Positions 37,274-46,270 of a stretch of 64,000 nucleotides of DNA are shown in pieces. Each line of letters starts with the position of its first letter. The first letter of the stretch is position 1. This DNA comes from Pseudohongiella acticola (GTDB lineage Bacteria; Pseudomonadota; Gammaproteobacteria; Pseudomonadales; Pseudohongiellaceae): contig NZ_MASR01000001.1 of the NCBI RefSeq assembly GCF_001758195.1, positions 1,302,001 through 1,366,000 on the forward strand. Direction: 5' to 3'. The notes under the pieces were generated by a model. That model was not told where the DNA came from. It ran no database searches and worked only from the letters and a program-made list of their open reading frames with translations. Position numbers and translations under genes: made by a program.

Positions 37274-38392
37274 TCAACCTAGATGCTTCAGTCGAGCGGT
37301 AATACAACAGTCATCGGCAATCTGGCGCACCCCGGTAATTTCCAGCGCTATATGATCCTGCATGCGATTGATGCCAGGCAGATGAAACAGTGGCAAGGCA
37401 TCACTGCCAAGGAACCGGGCACCAATATAAATCACAACTTCATCCACCAGACCGGCCTGAACCATGGCGCCACTCAATGTGGGCCCGGCCTCCAGCATGA
37501 CTTCATTGCATTCGTAATCCTGCGCCAGACAGGCCATGGCCGCGCGCAGATCCAGACGACCACCCGGCTGCAACGCAACTTCCCGAATGTCGGCACGCGA
37601 ACCCTGATAGCGGGCGCGCTGCTGCGGGTGCGGCTGCCCCGTCAAAAACAACACCTCACCCGGCAAGCCGATCAGTCTTGAGTCCGGCGGCGTACGTAAC
37701 GATGAATCCAGTACCACGCGCATTGGCTGCCGATCACCGATCAGCGCCGCCTGCTCCTCATCCAGCTGTTCCGGACGCACGTTCAGGCCCGGGTTATCAC
37801 TCAGTATGGTATTGACGCCGGTGACCACCGCACAACTACTGGCCCGCATCAATTGCACATCGGCTCGGGCGGCATCGCCGGTTATCCATTTGCTTTCACC
37901 CGACGCCATGGCCGTGCGCCCATCCAGGCTCATTGCCATCTTGCAACGGACCCAGGGCAAGCCCTGCCGCATTCGCTTCAGAAACCCCCGGTTCAGCGCA
38001 TCGGCTTCTTCCGCCAGTACTGGCCCGCGCACACGGACGCCGGCCTCGCGCAGTCGCTGCAGGCCCTGTCCGGACACCTGCGGATTAGGGTCAACGCCGG
38101 CATAAACAACTTCAGCCACGCCTGCCTGGATCAGGGCCTCCGAACACGGCGGCGTTCGACCCATGTGAGCGCAGGGTTCCAGCGATACATAAGCCGTTGC
38201 GCCGCGTGCCCGCTCACCCGCAGCAAGCAGGGCGATGGCTTCGGCATGTGCTTCTCCGGGCTTTTCATGAAAGCCCTCACCCACGATTTCGCCGTCACGC
38301 ACAACAATGCACCCGACGCGCGGATTGGGGCCGGCACTGAGCACGGACTGCGCCAGCGTAATGGCTCGCTGCATGTATTGCTCTGTCGTCAA
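37274..38392 (-). CDS. ribD: Bifunctional riboflavin deaminase/reductase RibD
   Basis: Deaminates and then reduces the pyrimidine intermediate of riboflavin synthesis. The N-terminal deaminase has GEAHAEA and PCAHMGRTPPCSEAL zinc motifs with PNPRVGCIVV. The C-terminal reductase has RCKMAMSLDGRTAM and EAGPTLSGAMVQAGLVDE. 372 aa. The TTG at 38392 aligns best with the usual N-terminus (x-x-E-x-Y-M-x-R-A) and has CGGAG 10 nt upstream. ATG 38374 is the alternative. Confidence 0.95.
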   Translation of the reverse strand: MTTEQYMQRAITLAQSVLSAGPNPRVGCIVVRDGEIVGEGFHEKPGEAHAEAIALLAAGERARGATAYVSLEPCAHMGRTPPCSEALIQAGVAEVVYAGVDPNPQVSGQGLQRLREAGVRVRGPVLAEEADALNRGFLKRMRQGLPWVRCKMAMSLDGRTAMASGESKWITGDAARADVQLMRASSCAVVTGVNTILSDNPGLNVRPEQLDEEQAALIGDRQPMRVVLDSSLRTPPDSRLIGLPGEVLFLTGQPHPQQRARYQGSRADIREVALQPGGRLDLRAAMACLAQDYECNEVMLEAGPTLSGAMVQAGLVDEVVIYIGARFLGSDALPLFHLPGINRMQDHIALEITGVRQIADDCCITARLKHLG

Positions 38393-38486
38393 GGGTACGG
38401 GTCTCCGATGGTCTGGCCTGCGATGAGTGTTCGCGCACGGATCGTTTGACTGGCGGTGCTGTTGGCACCGTCAGATCGTCGCGTGC

Positions 38487-38939
38487 TTACTCGTTCGACA
38501 GCCGGTCAATTTCGGCACGGAATTCATTCAGATCTTTGAAGCTGCGGTACACCGATGCAAACCTGACAAATGCCACCTCATCAAGCTGGCGTAATTCACG
38601 CATGACCTGTTCACCCAGCACGCGCGATGGCACCTCGCGCTCTCCGGTGCCCCGAAGGAAGTGTTTGATACGATTCACCGCCGACTCCACGTCTTCAATA
38701 CTGACAGGACGCTTCTCCAGTGCCTTCATCAAGCCGGAATACAGCTTCTTCTCGTCAAAAGACTCCCGGTTGCCGTTCTGCTTGATTATTCTGGGCATGA
38801 CCAGTTCGGCGCTTTCATAGGTCGTGAAGCGCTCCGTGCAGGTGATGCATTCACGGCGACGTCGCACCTGGTCGCCTTCAGCAACCAGCCGCGAATCAAT
38901 CACCTTGGTATCCAGCGCGCCACAAAAGGGACAATGCAT
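38487..38939 (-). CDS. nrdR: Transcriptional repressor NrdR
   Basis: Nucleotide-sensing repressor of ribonucleotide reductase genes. N-terminal zinc ribbon [26 protein letters not shown], then the ATP-cone domain ([20 protein letters not shown]). 150 aa. First gene of the riboflavin operon here, the conserved order. Its binding sites should lie at nrd genes outside the window. Confidence 0.96.
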   Translation of the reverse strand: MHCPFCGALDTKVIDSRLVAEGDQVRRRRECITCTERFTTYESAELVMPRIIKQNGNRESFDEKKLYSGLMKALEKRPVSIEDVESAVNRIKHFLRGTGEREVPSRVLGEQVMRELRQLDEVAFVRFASVYRSFKDLNEFRAEIDRLSNE

Positions 38940-38964
38940 GGTCGGGCGTCTCTGCAGCGCTTAC

Positions 38965-40224
38965 TTAAGCGCTTTTGTATACGGGAAAGCGGGCGCACAA
39001 AGCTTTGACCTTGTCACGCACCGCATCGATTACTGCGTCGTTGTTGATGTCATCCAGAATATCGCACATCCAGCCGGTCAGTTCGGCGACTTCTTTTTCG
39101 CCGAAGCCACGACGGGTGACGGCTGGCGACCCAATACGCAGGCCGCTGGTCACAAAAGGCGGACGCGGATCATTGGGCACCGCATTCTTGTTGACGGTAA
39201 TGTAGGCGCGACCCAGCGCAGCGTCGGCATCCTTACCGGTCATTTCCTGTTTGACCAGGCTGAGCAGGAACAGGTGATCATCGGTACCGCCGGAGATCAC
39301 TTCAAAACCACGAGACATGAAACCTTCGGCCATGACCTGAGCGTTTCTCACCACCTGCTTCTGATATTCCTTGAACTCTTTGGTCATGGCCTCCTTGAAA
39401 CAGACCGCTTTGGCAGCGATCACATGCATCAAAGGGCCACCCTGACTTTCCGGAAACACAGCAAAATTCAGTTTCTTCTCAATTTCCGGATTGGCTTTGG
39501 CCATGATAATACCGCCACGTGGCCCACCCAGGGTTTTGTGCGTGGTGGTGGTGGTGACGTCGGCGATTTTGACCGGGCTGGGGTAAACACCTGCGGCAAC
39601 CAGACCGGCGATGTGCGCCATGTCCACCAGCAGGTAGGCACCGACCTTGTCAGCGATGTCACGGAAACGCAACCAGTCGATGACGCGTGAATACGCGGAG
39701 AAACCCGCCACGATCATTTTGGGTTTGTGCTCCAGCGCCAGCGCCTCAACCTGATCGTAATCGATCTCACCGGTATCGTCCTTGATGCCGTACTGCACGG
39801 CATTATAGATACGACCGGAAAAACTGACACTGGCACCGTGCGTCAAGTGACCACCGTGTGCCAGACTCATGCCCAGCACGGTATCACCGGGCTTTAGCAG
39901 CGCCATATAGACCGCAGCATTGGCCTGAGAGCCGGAATGGGGCTGCACATTCGCATAATCCGCGCCAAACAGCTCTTTCGCGCGTTCAATGGCCAGCGTC
40001 TCGACATCATCAACAAATTCGCAACCGCCGTAGTAGCGCTTACCCGGGTAACCTTCAGCGTACTTGTTGGTCAGCACGCTGCCCTGCGCCTCCATGACAC
40101 GCGGGCTGGTGTAGTTTTCTGAGGCAATCAGTTCGATATGCTCTTCCTGGCGCTGGCGCTCACCTTCGATGGCGGCCTGCAACTCTGGATCAAAGTCTTT
40201 GATGGTCATGCTGGTACTAAACAT
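38965..40224 (-). CDS. glyA: Serine hydroxymethyltransferase
   Basis: PLP enzyme interconverting serine and glycine and charging tetrahydrofolate. PLP lysine in [15 protein letters not shown], and [14 protein letters not shown] and [10 protein letters not shown] near the N-terminus. ATG 40224 ([11 protein letters not shown]) has GGGGA at a good distance and gives 419 aa. An ATG four codons earlier is less likely. No glycine riboswitch seen upstream. Confidence 0.97.
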   Translation of the reverse strand: MFSTSMTIKDFDPELQAAIEGERQRQEEHIELIASENYTSPRVMEAQGSVLTNKYAEGYPGKRYYGGCEFVDDVETLAIERAKELFGADYANVQPHSGSQANAAVYMALLKPGDTVLGMSLAHGGHLTHGASVSFSGRIYNAVQYGIKDDTGEIDYDQVEALALEHKPKMIVAGFSAYSRVIDWLRFRDIADKVGAYLLVDMAHIAGLVAAGVYPSPVKIADVTTTTTHKTLGGPRGGIIMAKANPEIEKKLNFAVFPESQGGPLMHVIAAKAVCFKEAMTKEFKEYQKQVVRNAQVMAEGFMSRGFEVISGGTDDHLFLLSLVKQEMTGKDADAALGRAYITVNKNAVPNDPRPPFVTSGLRIGSPAVTRRGFGEKEVAELTGWMCDILDDINNDAVIDAVRDKVKALCARFPVYKSA

Positions 40225-40329
40225 GCAGTTCCCCATGGCTGGAAATTTTGATGAGGCCGTATTTTACATGATGTCGCGCCTGTGAGCATCCGGAAATTGC
40301 TTCGCTGGCGCCAACAACGGCAGAACTGA

Positions 40330-40359
40330 TTGACAATGACAGGGCCTGTGCCTTTCAAT
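40330..40359 (+). promoter_or_regulatory. Possible promoter before the membrane-protein gene
   Basis: Consensus TTGACA (40330-40335), 18-nt spacer, TTCAAT (40354-40359). Transcription would start near 40366, almost on the predicted TTG start, so that mRNA could be nearly leaderless. Confidence 0.4.
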
Positions 40360-40367
40360 GTAGCCAA

Positions 40368-41090
40368 TTGTTACAGGGCAGGCTCTCAGGCACGGCGCAG
40401 AGGACAGAGGACAGGCACATCAAACAGATCGAGCTCAGACTGAAGCCAGACACGCTGCCATTGCTGCTGGCCCTGGCTGCCGGATTTCTGCTGGTGATGC
40501 ATGTCTGGCTGACGTTCCATCACTACCGGGTCAGTGATATTCCCTGGGTTATCCGCCAGCTTTTTGATGTTGACGAGGAAAACAACATTCCCACCTGGTT
40601 TTCATCAGCCAACCTGTTGCTGACAGCGATGCTGACGCTGTTGCTGGCGACCGGCAAATGGCAGCACCGTGACCGCTGGCGGATGCACTGGATACTGCTG
40701 GGCTCGGGTTTCCTGCTGCTGTCGCTGGATGAAATGGCCGGCCTGCATGAAAGCCTGAATGTCGTGACTGAGGCCTCCTGGGCCATCTATGCTCTGCCTT
40801 TGATGTTGATAATTGCGATAGTATTCATGCGCTTTCTTTATTTTCTGCCTGCACGCACAGCGTCGTTATTTGTTCTGTCAGGGCTGATCTTTCTGGGAGG
40901 CGCGGTCGGCGTGGAGCTGTACACCGAACCATTTCTGTACAATGACGAGCTCAATACGCTGGCCTACAATCTGTGGACGGCAGTAGAGGAAGGCATGGAG
41001 ATGTTCGGAATCATTCTGTTCCAGTATGCCCTGCTCGAATACATGTCCCGGGACAATGGTTTATTATGCAAAATTGCAATAACCGACTGA
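40368..41090 (+). CDS. Multi-helix membrane protein, unknown function
   Basis: 240 aa with about five to six membrane helices (LPLLLALAAGFLLVMHVWL, NLLLTAMLTLLLAT, WILLGSGFLLLSL, IYALPLMLIIAIVFM, LFVLSGLIFLGGAV). Conserved-looking acidic motifs are LSLDEMAGLHESL at the third helix end and AVEEGMEMFG near the C-terminus. This DEM..HE / EEGMEM pattern recurs in uncharacterised bacterial membrane proteins. The start is uncertain: TTG 40368 is the only early option and has no clear ribosome binding site. Confidence 0.6.
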   Translation: MLQGRLSGTAQRTEDRHIKQIELRLKPDTLPLLLALAAGFLLVMHVWLTFHHYRVSDIPWVIRQLFDVDEENNIPTWFSSANLLLTAMLTLLLATGKWQHRDRWRMHWILLGSGFLLLSLDEMAGLHESLNVVTEASWAIYALPLMLIIAIVFMRFLYFLPARTASLFVLSGLIFLGGAVGVELYTEPFLYNDELNTLAYNLWTAVEEGMEMFGIILFQYALLEYMSRDNGLLCKIAITD

Positions 41091-41171
41091 TATCAGCCGT
41101 CCGCCGGGATGCCGCCGCGAGCGGGTTTAGCCAGACAGCAGAATAATAAGAACGGAATGGAAAGTGGCGTT

Positions 41172-42326
41172 ATGGCACTTCAACTTGATATTGCCACCCT
41201 GGCATTGATGTTTATCACACTGGCGATGACGTCGTTTGTCGTCATGTTCCTGATCTGGCGCATCAACCGGGATATGCCGGGCGTGGTGTTCTGGATGCTG
41301 GCCACGCTGCTCAATATCTCCTCTGCCCTGGCAACATTGCTGGATGCCCAATACGGCTGGGCTGGCGGCTGGGAATCAATTCTGATCACCAGCACCAGCC
41401 TGACTGCCAATATGTTGGTGCTGGAAGGCGCACTAAGATTCCGCGGCTTTGACTCCAGACGTCGATGGCAATGTTTCCTGATACTTATTCCGGTGTTTAT
41501 GCTGGTCAGTTGGCTTTATCGCATGGATCCGGCGGCTCGCGGGGTCTTCCATGACTTTCCGACTATGGCCTTTCAGTTGCTGGCAGCAGCCGCGCTGGTC
41601 TGGCGAACTGGTAGCCGCGAGGAGCTTAAGGCCAACCTGCTGGCAGCGATTGCCAGTCTGTTTATCGGGCTGACCGTGGGTTGGCGATTGCTGCTAACAC
41701 TGGGCGGCAGCGAGCTTGCCGGAGATGTTACTGACTCAACCGCCACACAATGGTACCTGTTTGCTGGCGCAAACTTTCATGTAGCCTGGATTTTTGGTCT
41801 GAGTGTGGCCTGCTATTTCCGCTCCAGACTCCAGGTCATGTCGCTTGCTCGCGAAGACTCGCTGACTGAATTGCCCAATCGGCGCGGCATTGACGATAAA
41901 CTGTCACAAACCCTGGCTGAAACCCAGCGCAGCGGCGAACAGTTCGCGCTGATCATGCTGGACATTAACGATTTTAAGCAGGTAAACGACAAGTACGGTC
42001 ACAGCGCAGGTGACAACGTGCTCACCGAATTGGGTCGGCGCCTGCGACAGGCAGTGCGGGAAGCTGACTTCGCCGGGCGCCTGGGCGGTGATGAGTTCAT
42101 CATCCTGGCGCGACAGATCGAAACCGATGAACTACTGGTACAGATGGTGACCCGGTTGCGACAAAAACTGAACGGCCCAATGCAGCTGGATGCTGGCAAC
42201 GTCGATATCGACGTCAGTATAGGCACCGCCGTATCTCCCGACGATGGCGATAATCCCGACACCTTGTTGGGGGCTGCGGACTCGCGCATGTATCAGGACA
42301 AAAAGATACAAAAGCAATCAACTTAA
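41172..42326 (+). CDS. Membrane-bound diguanylate cyclase (GGDEF)
   Basis: Makes c-di-GMP from two GTP. N-terminal sensory part with about six to seven membrane helices, then a GGDEF domain from DSLTELPNRRGIDDKL. The active site is intact (GRLGGDEFIIL) and an inhibitory I-site RxxD (READ) lies five residues before it. ATG 41172 behind GGAAAG gives 384 aa. ATG 41157 and 41109 are alternatives. The PilZ protein at 48.1 kb is a possible effector in the same region. Confidence 0.92.
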   Translation: MALQLDIATLALMFITLAMTSFVVMFLIWRINRDMPGVVFWMLATLLNISSALATLLDAQYGWAGGWESILITSTSLTANMLVLEGALRFRGFDSRRRWQCFLILIPVFMLVSWLYRMDPAARGVFHDFPTMAFQLLAAAALVWRTGSREELKANLLAAIASLFIGLTVGWRLLLTLGGSELAGDVTDSTATQWYLFAGANFHVAWIFGLSVACYFRSRLQVMSLAREDSLTELPNRRGIDDKLSQTLAETQRSGEQFALIMLDINDFKQVNDKYGHSAGDNVLTELGRRLRQAVREADFAGRLGGDEFIILARQIETDELLVQMVTRLRQKLNGPMQLDAGNVDIDVSIGTAVSPDDGDNPDTLLGAADSRMYQDKKIQKQST

Positions 42327-42338
42327 AAAACCATGTTA

Positions 42339-42367
42339 TTGTTTCAATAATAAACTCTTACTATAAA
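42339..42367 (+). promoter_or_regulatory. Sigma70 promoter of the TerB-like gene
   Basis: TTGTTT (42339-42344), 17-nt spacer, TATAAA (42362-42367), 39 nt before the ATG. The -35 overlaps a small dyad TTATTG-TTT-CAATAA (42336-42350), a possible operator. Confidence 0.5.
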
Positions 42368-42406
42368 ATCAAACTCAAACCCTTTAATCACAGAGCAGGT
42401 AACATC

Positions 42407-42850
42407 ATGAGTCTCGTCAATTTTGAATCCTTAACCAATTTATCCCTGGCTGCCGACATGGACGAATCGTCAAAACAGTTGCTGACCGAGGTTCTGGTTC
42501 TGGTGCTTGCCCGCGCAATCAGATCTGACACCAACGTCGAACCGGCCGAGATCGTGACCGTTCAGAAAATCCTGGCAGATGTGCTGGGTGAATCCATCAG
42601 CGCTGCTGACATCAAGGTTGCTGCGAGTTCAGAGTTGTTTGAGCGCCAATCACTGGACCGATACCTGAAAAAGGCAACCCGCAAACTCAATGACGAAGAC
42701 CGCATTCTGATCATGCAGTGCCTGGTTCACGTATTGCGGTCTGACGACCATATCCGGGAATCCGAACTGGACTACTTTGACCGCATCGCCAACGCCTTAA
42801 AGGCGACTCCTTCCGAGATTGCTGGCCTGCGTGCTGGCCCGGCGCACTGA
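42407..42850 (+). CDS. TerB-like cytoplasmic protein
   Basis: 147-aa all-helical protein resembling the TerB/DjlA N-terminal domain. Helices ESSKQLLTEVLVLVLARAI and DEDRILIMQCLVHVLRSD carry the repeated acidic-turn pattern (SDTNVEPAE and SDDHIRESE) expected for TerB metal-binding helices. Free-standing TerB domains are widespread and their role is unclear; tellurite resistance should not be inferred. Ribosome binding site GAGCAGG. Own promoter. Confidence 0.7.
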   Translation: MSLVNFESLTNLSLAADMDESSKQLLTEVLVLVLARAIRSDTNVEPAEIVTVQKILADVLGESISAADIKVAASSELFERQSLDRYLKKATRKLNDEDRILIMQCLVHVLRSDDHIRESELDYFDRIANALKATPSEIAGLRAGPAH

Positions 42851-42891
42851 TTGTCACTGTCTGGTGACAGACTGTACCGGGCCGCACAAGG

Positions 42892-43935
42892 TCATTGCTG
42901 ATACAGTATTTCCGGCAACTGTCTCGCACGTAAGTCCGGCAGGCTGCGACCCGAAATGACAACGGGTCCCAGGCCTGTGCGGTCACTGTCGATAAACTCA
43001 AAGTGCGCCCGTAATAATGCATTAACGTCGTCCGGACGCTCCTCGGCAAAGAACAGCCGGGCCCCCTCAAATTCCACCACCGCATAGGCGCCGGGAATGG
43101 TGTCTTGCAGCCAGTGCGCCCATTCGACACCAAAGAACACATCGTCGTTTCCCCACATGATCAGGGTCGGTGCGTTAAACGCTTCCAGCGCGGGCTTGAT
43201 GGCAACGGTCTCGGCATTGTTCTGAGTGGCGATATACCGGTTCACGGCGTCGCGTGTGGTGGCCGTCTGAATTAGCGGCTCGGTATAGATCTGCAACAGT
43301 TCTTCTGTAACAAACAACGGATCTTCATAGACCACGGCGGCCAGGCCGGCGCGGGCGCTGCTCACGTCGAGCATATATCCATGCAGCACATCATCCATTT
43401 GTCCACGAGTCGCCAGATCATGCACCGTGCTCAGGGCCTTTGGTGGCCAGTTGTCATGCACATCCGCGTTACTGATGACCAGTGACCGGACACGCTCAGG
43501 TGCTTTAGCGACGATCAACTGGGCGACACCGCCGCCACTGTCGTTGCCTACCAGGTCAAAGTCCCGAACACCCATCGCATCCATGGTTGCCAGCACCATG
43601 TCCGCCTGAGCGGAAAAACGCAGATCCTGATCTGCACTGATGTCAGTATGACCCAGACCCATTAAATCAATGGCAATGCCCCGGCGGATATCCGACAACT
43701 CTTGCAATTGATGACGCCAGTGCCAGGCGTTAAGCGGAAAACCGTGCAGATAGACCACAGCCGGGCCACGACCATGTTCCACTACCGATATTCGCCCGTA
43801 ATCGGTCTCGATGAAGTGACGGGAAGCGTCAAACCAGGAAAATTTTTGCCCATCTGTGCGCGGTGTTGTTCCACAGGCTGTGCTCAACAACGCCAGCACA
43901 AGCAATAAAACCTTTGATTTCATAACAATTTTCAT
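42892..43935 (-). CDS. Alpha/beta-hydrolase lipoprotein with Asp nucleophile, catalytic His not found
   Basis: Lipoprotein (LALLSTAC, C21) with an alpha/beta-hydrolase fold. HGFPLNAWHWR forms the oxyanion region. The nucleophile elbow is G-N-D-S-G (D132), so an aspartate as in epoxide hydrolases and haloalkane or fluoroacetate dehalogenases. MWGNDDVFFG supplies the charge-relay acid. Where these enzymes carry the catalytic His, the sequence reads FEGARLFFAEERP, with no His. ATG 43935 behind GGAG gives 347 aa. Divergent from a TetR gene across a dyad-rich operator, so it is the probable regulated target. Confidence 0.82.
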   Translation of the reverse strand: MKIVMKSKVLLLVLALLSTACGTTPRTDGQKFSWFDASRHFIETDYGRISVVEHGRGPAVVYLHGFPLNAWHWRHQLQELSDIRRGIAIDLMGLGHTDISADQDLRFSAQADMVLATMDAMGVRDFDLVGNDSGGGVAQLIVAKAPERVRSLVISNADVHDNWPPKALSTVHDLATRGQMDDVLHGYMLDVSSARAGLAAVVYEDPLFVTEELLQIYTEPLIQTATTRDAVNRYIATQNNAETVAIKPALEAFNAPTLIMWGNDDVFFGVEWAHWLQDTIPGAYAVVEFEGARLFFAEERPDDVNALLRAHFEFIDSDRTGLGPVVISGRSLPDLRARQLPEILYQQ

Positions 43936-44012
43936 CACTCACTCCATCGATCAATAGTCATAAATGGCAGCGCGGAGGACTCACTGACGTGAACTTTACT
44001 GGCGCCTCGTTA

Positions 44013-44056
44013 TTACATAATACAATTACGTAATATACTTATGTTATGTAACATAA
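44013..44056. promoter_or_regulatory. Operator array between hydrolase and TetR genes
   Basis: AT-rich divergent region with repeated dyads: TTACATAA (44013-44020), palindrome TTACGTAA (44026-44033), and TTATGTTA-TG-TAACATAA (44039-44056, 8-bp arms). A further GTTATGCAA follows at 44061. The shared TTAyrTAA core suggests cooperative binding of the adjacent TetR protein to both promoters. Confidence 0.6.
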
Positions 44057-44103
44057 TTAGGTTATGCAATAGTTTTTTATGGCACACTGGTGATACAGCT
44101 ATA

Positions 44104-44811
44104 ATGGGTGAACCAAAAAAATGGCGAATAACCATGCAAAATGAGCAGGACCAGATTCAAAACGGGGACAAGGGCGGAGTGCACAGCGGGGCACAAACCG
44201 GAGTCGGCAGCGGCCGACGCGAAGCCAATGCCAAGGCAACGCGCGACGCCATGATCGCTGCCGGACGGGCTGCCTTTACCCAACATGGCTTTGCCGATGC
44301 CTCACTGGACGAAATCGTGCAGGACGCGCAGGTAACAACCGGGGCGCTGTATCACCATTTCGGCAACAAAAAAGGGCTGTTTCAGGCAGTTGCCGAGGGA
44401 ATCGAAGAAGATTTAATGAATCGCATCAGCGCGGAGCTGAGCGATGACATGAGTGGGTGGGAACAGCTGGAACTGACCATGCACCTGACCTTTGCCCTGT
44501 GCGCCGACTCAGGCGTGCACCGCATTCTGTTTAGTGATGCGCCTAACGTCATTGGCATGCGCGAATGGCGTAACATCGAGTTGCGCTATGGTTTTGGTCT
44601 GGTTCGTCGCATGCTCAACAAATTGAACGAAGACGGCGAACTGAACTGCTGCTCAGTCGATCTTACCGCCCAGATGCTGCTCGGGGCAGTCATGGAAGCA
44701 GTGCATGCCGTGGTCATGTCCGAGGACAGCGAGCGCACCGCAGCAGAGGCTAAAAAAACTCTGCTCGGCTTTATCAGCACACTCAAGGTTGCCCACGGCG
44801 CGCCCGCCTAA
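44104..44811 (+). CDS. TetR-family transcriptional regulator
   Basis: N-terminal helix-turn-helix typical of TetR: AMIAAGRAAFTQHGFADASLDEIV then VTTGALYHHFGNKKGLFQAV. The C-terminal ligand-binding domain belongs to the TetR_C group with LTFALCADSGVHRILFSDAPNV. ATG 44104 (235 aa, weak GGTGAT) is preferred over 44041, which lies in the operator. 44134 is an alternative. The first 30 residues are Gln/Gly-rich and not conserved. Likely autoregulates and represses the divergent hydrolase. Confidence 0.85.
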   Translation: MGEPKKWRITMQNEQDQIQNGDKGGVHSGAQTGVGSGRREANAKATRDAMIAAGRAAFTQHGFADASLDEIVQDAQVTTGALYHHFGNKKGLFQAVAEGIEEDLMNRISAELSDDMSGWEQLELTMHLTFALCADSGVHRILFSDAPNVIGMREWRNIELRYGFGLVRRMLNKLNEDGELNCCSVDLTAQMLLGAVMEAVHAVVMSEDSERTAAEAKKTLLGFISTLKVAHGAPA

Positions 44812-44825
44812 ATGCCTGTGGGTAA

Positions 44826-45992
44826 TCAGTCGCGGTAGCTACTGGTCGGTGGCAACTGCGCGCCGGACAGATCCGCCGGCACACTGGTTTCACGTACGAC
44901 CCGATGCGTCAGGGTACCAATCCCCTGAATTGTGGCGCTGATGGTTTCACCGTCGATCAGGTAACCGGAACCAGTTGCACGCTCGACCCGGCCAGACCCG
45001 GTGCCACCAGACGTACCACTTTGCAGCACATCGCCCGGAAACAGTGTGATCAGTGAGGACGCGTATTCGATAAGCTCAGGAATATTGTGGATCATGTCGC
45101 CGGCGCGGGCCTCCTGCACGGTCACGCCATCAACAACGGTAATCTGGTGCAGTCGCTCCATGGGATCACCATAAAACTCTTTTGGCACAATCCAGGGACC
45201 GTGTGGTGCGAAAGTGTCATGGCCTTTACCAACGAACCAGTCCAGTCCTGAACTAAAGCCACCTGGTGGACGGCCACCGCGGTCAGAAATATCCATGGCA
45301 ACCATATAGCCAAACACATGATCGTAGGCGCGTGCCGCAGAGATGTATTTGCCCGAACTGCCAAAAACGATGGCCATTTCCACTTCGTATTCAATCTCAT
45401 CACGACCAAACGGCATGATCACATCCTGACCGTCACCGATGATGGCACCGCGCGTGGGTTTCAGGAACAGATAAGGGACGCCGCGGTTTTCCCGTCGCTG
45501 CCGTGTGCGTTCGGCCAACTGCTCTTCGGTGCAGCCTTCGCAGGCATGCGTATAGAAGTTCACGGCCGCATTCATGATCTTGCTGGGGTACTGAATAGGC
45601 GCGCGAATGTCGACATCTTCAACCCGGTGCACAAAGGCCGGACCATCACGGGTGTCAAGGCGCTCTTCGGCGACCAGCCAGTTGACGATCTCGTATACCC
45701 GATACTTCAGACCGTACTCATAGTTTTCGATCAAACCAAGCATGTCGTCCGGCATGTCGAGCTGGGTATATTGCGGCATGAACTCCAGCGCCTTGTTAGC
45801 CTCTACCAGGTCAACAATCGTGCTATCGTCGCGCATCACCAACCCGACAAACTGCTCATTGCCAACGGCAAAGGTGCCAACCTTGTAAGGTTCGGCAGGC
45901 TCAATGGCTGGCTGTGCCAGGGCGCGGGCGGGTGCGGCAATAATGCAGAATGCCGCCACCAGCGTCAGGACCCACTGGAATCTTCTGGTCAT
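44826..45992 (-). CDS. Exported fumarylacetoacetate hydrolase-family protein
   Basis: FAH-fold protein with a clear signal peptide (about 1-26, WVLTLVAAFCIIAAPARALAQ), whereas classical FAH enzymes are cytoplasmic. Metal-site motif EIEYEVEMAIVFG with the E-x-E pair, DHVFGYMVAMDISDRG and GTGSGRV. 388 aa. C-C pair in THACEGCTEEQ might form a disulfide in the periplasm. Converges with the TetR gene. The substrate is unknown, presumably a beta-diketo or acylpyruvate compound (family inference). Confidence 0.82.
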   Translation of the reverse strand: MTRRFQWVLTLVAAFCIIAAPARALAQPAIEPAEPYKVGTFAVGNEQFVGLVMRDDSTIVDLVEANKALEFMPQYTQLDMPDDMLGLIENYEYGLKYRVYEIVNWLVAEERLDTRDGPAFVHRVEDVDIRAPIQYPSKIMNAAVNFYTHACEGCTEEQLAERTRQRRENRGVPYLFLKPTRGAIIGDGQDVIMPFGRDEIEYEVEMAIVFGSSGKYISAARAYDHVFGYMVAMDISDRGGRPPGGFSSGLDWFVGKGHDTFAPHGPWIVPKEFYGDPMERLHQITVVDGVTVQEARAGDMIHNIPELIEYASSLITLFPGDVLQSGTSGGTGSGRVERATGSGYLIDGETISATIQGIGTLTHRVVRETSVPADLSGAQLPPTSSYRD

Positions 45993-46171
45993 CTCTTATA
46001 CTCCATTAATTTATTATTCTCGTTTGGGTGCAATCAGAGTGAATACGCTAACGCTAAAGCCTCGCGCTGTCCAATAGCTTGATCGTGACACGGTGAAATT
46101 CTGTCCTGGTCATGCATTTTCACGTCGGCTTCCGGAAAACATGCTGAACAACCCGCCCGAGGCTGACTCCG

Positions 46172-46180
46172 TGATAGAAT
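46172..46180 (+). promoter_or_regulatory. Extended -10 promoter element upstream of ettA
   Basis: TGATAGAAT, a TGn-extended -10 box with no good -35, 90 nt before the ettA ATG. Confidence 0.35.
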
Positions 46181-46270
46181 GCGGCATACAGGCAGCGCGT
46201 AACGCTGCTGTCGCAGCTATTTTTGTTTCAAAAATCGACAACACCCTCAAGGCTCGGAGATTTACTCGCT

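Noticed and set aside
40225-40367. Glycine riboswitch before glyA
   Set aside because: No tandem glycine-aptamer signature seen in the leader.
42407-42850. Tellurite-resistance gene
   Set aside because: Only the TerB-like fold is visible, with no other ter genes, so the resistance label is unsupported.
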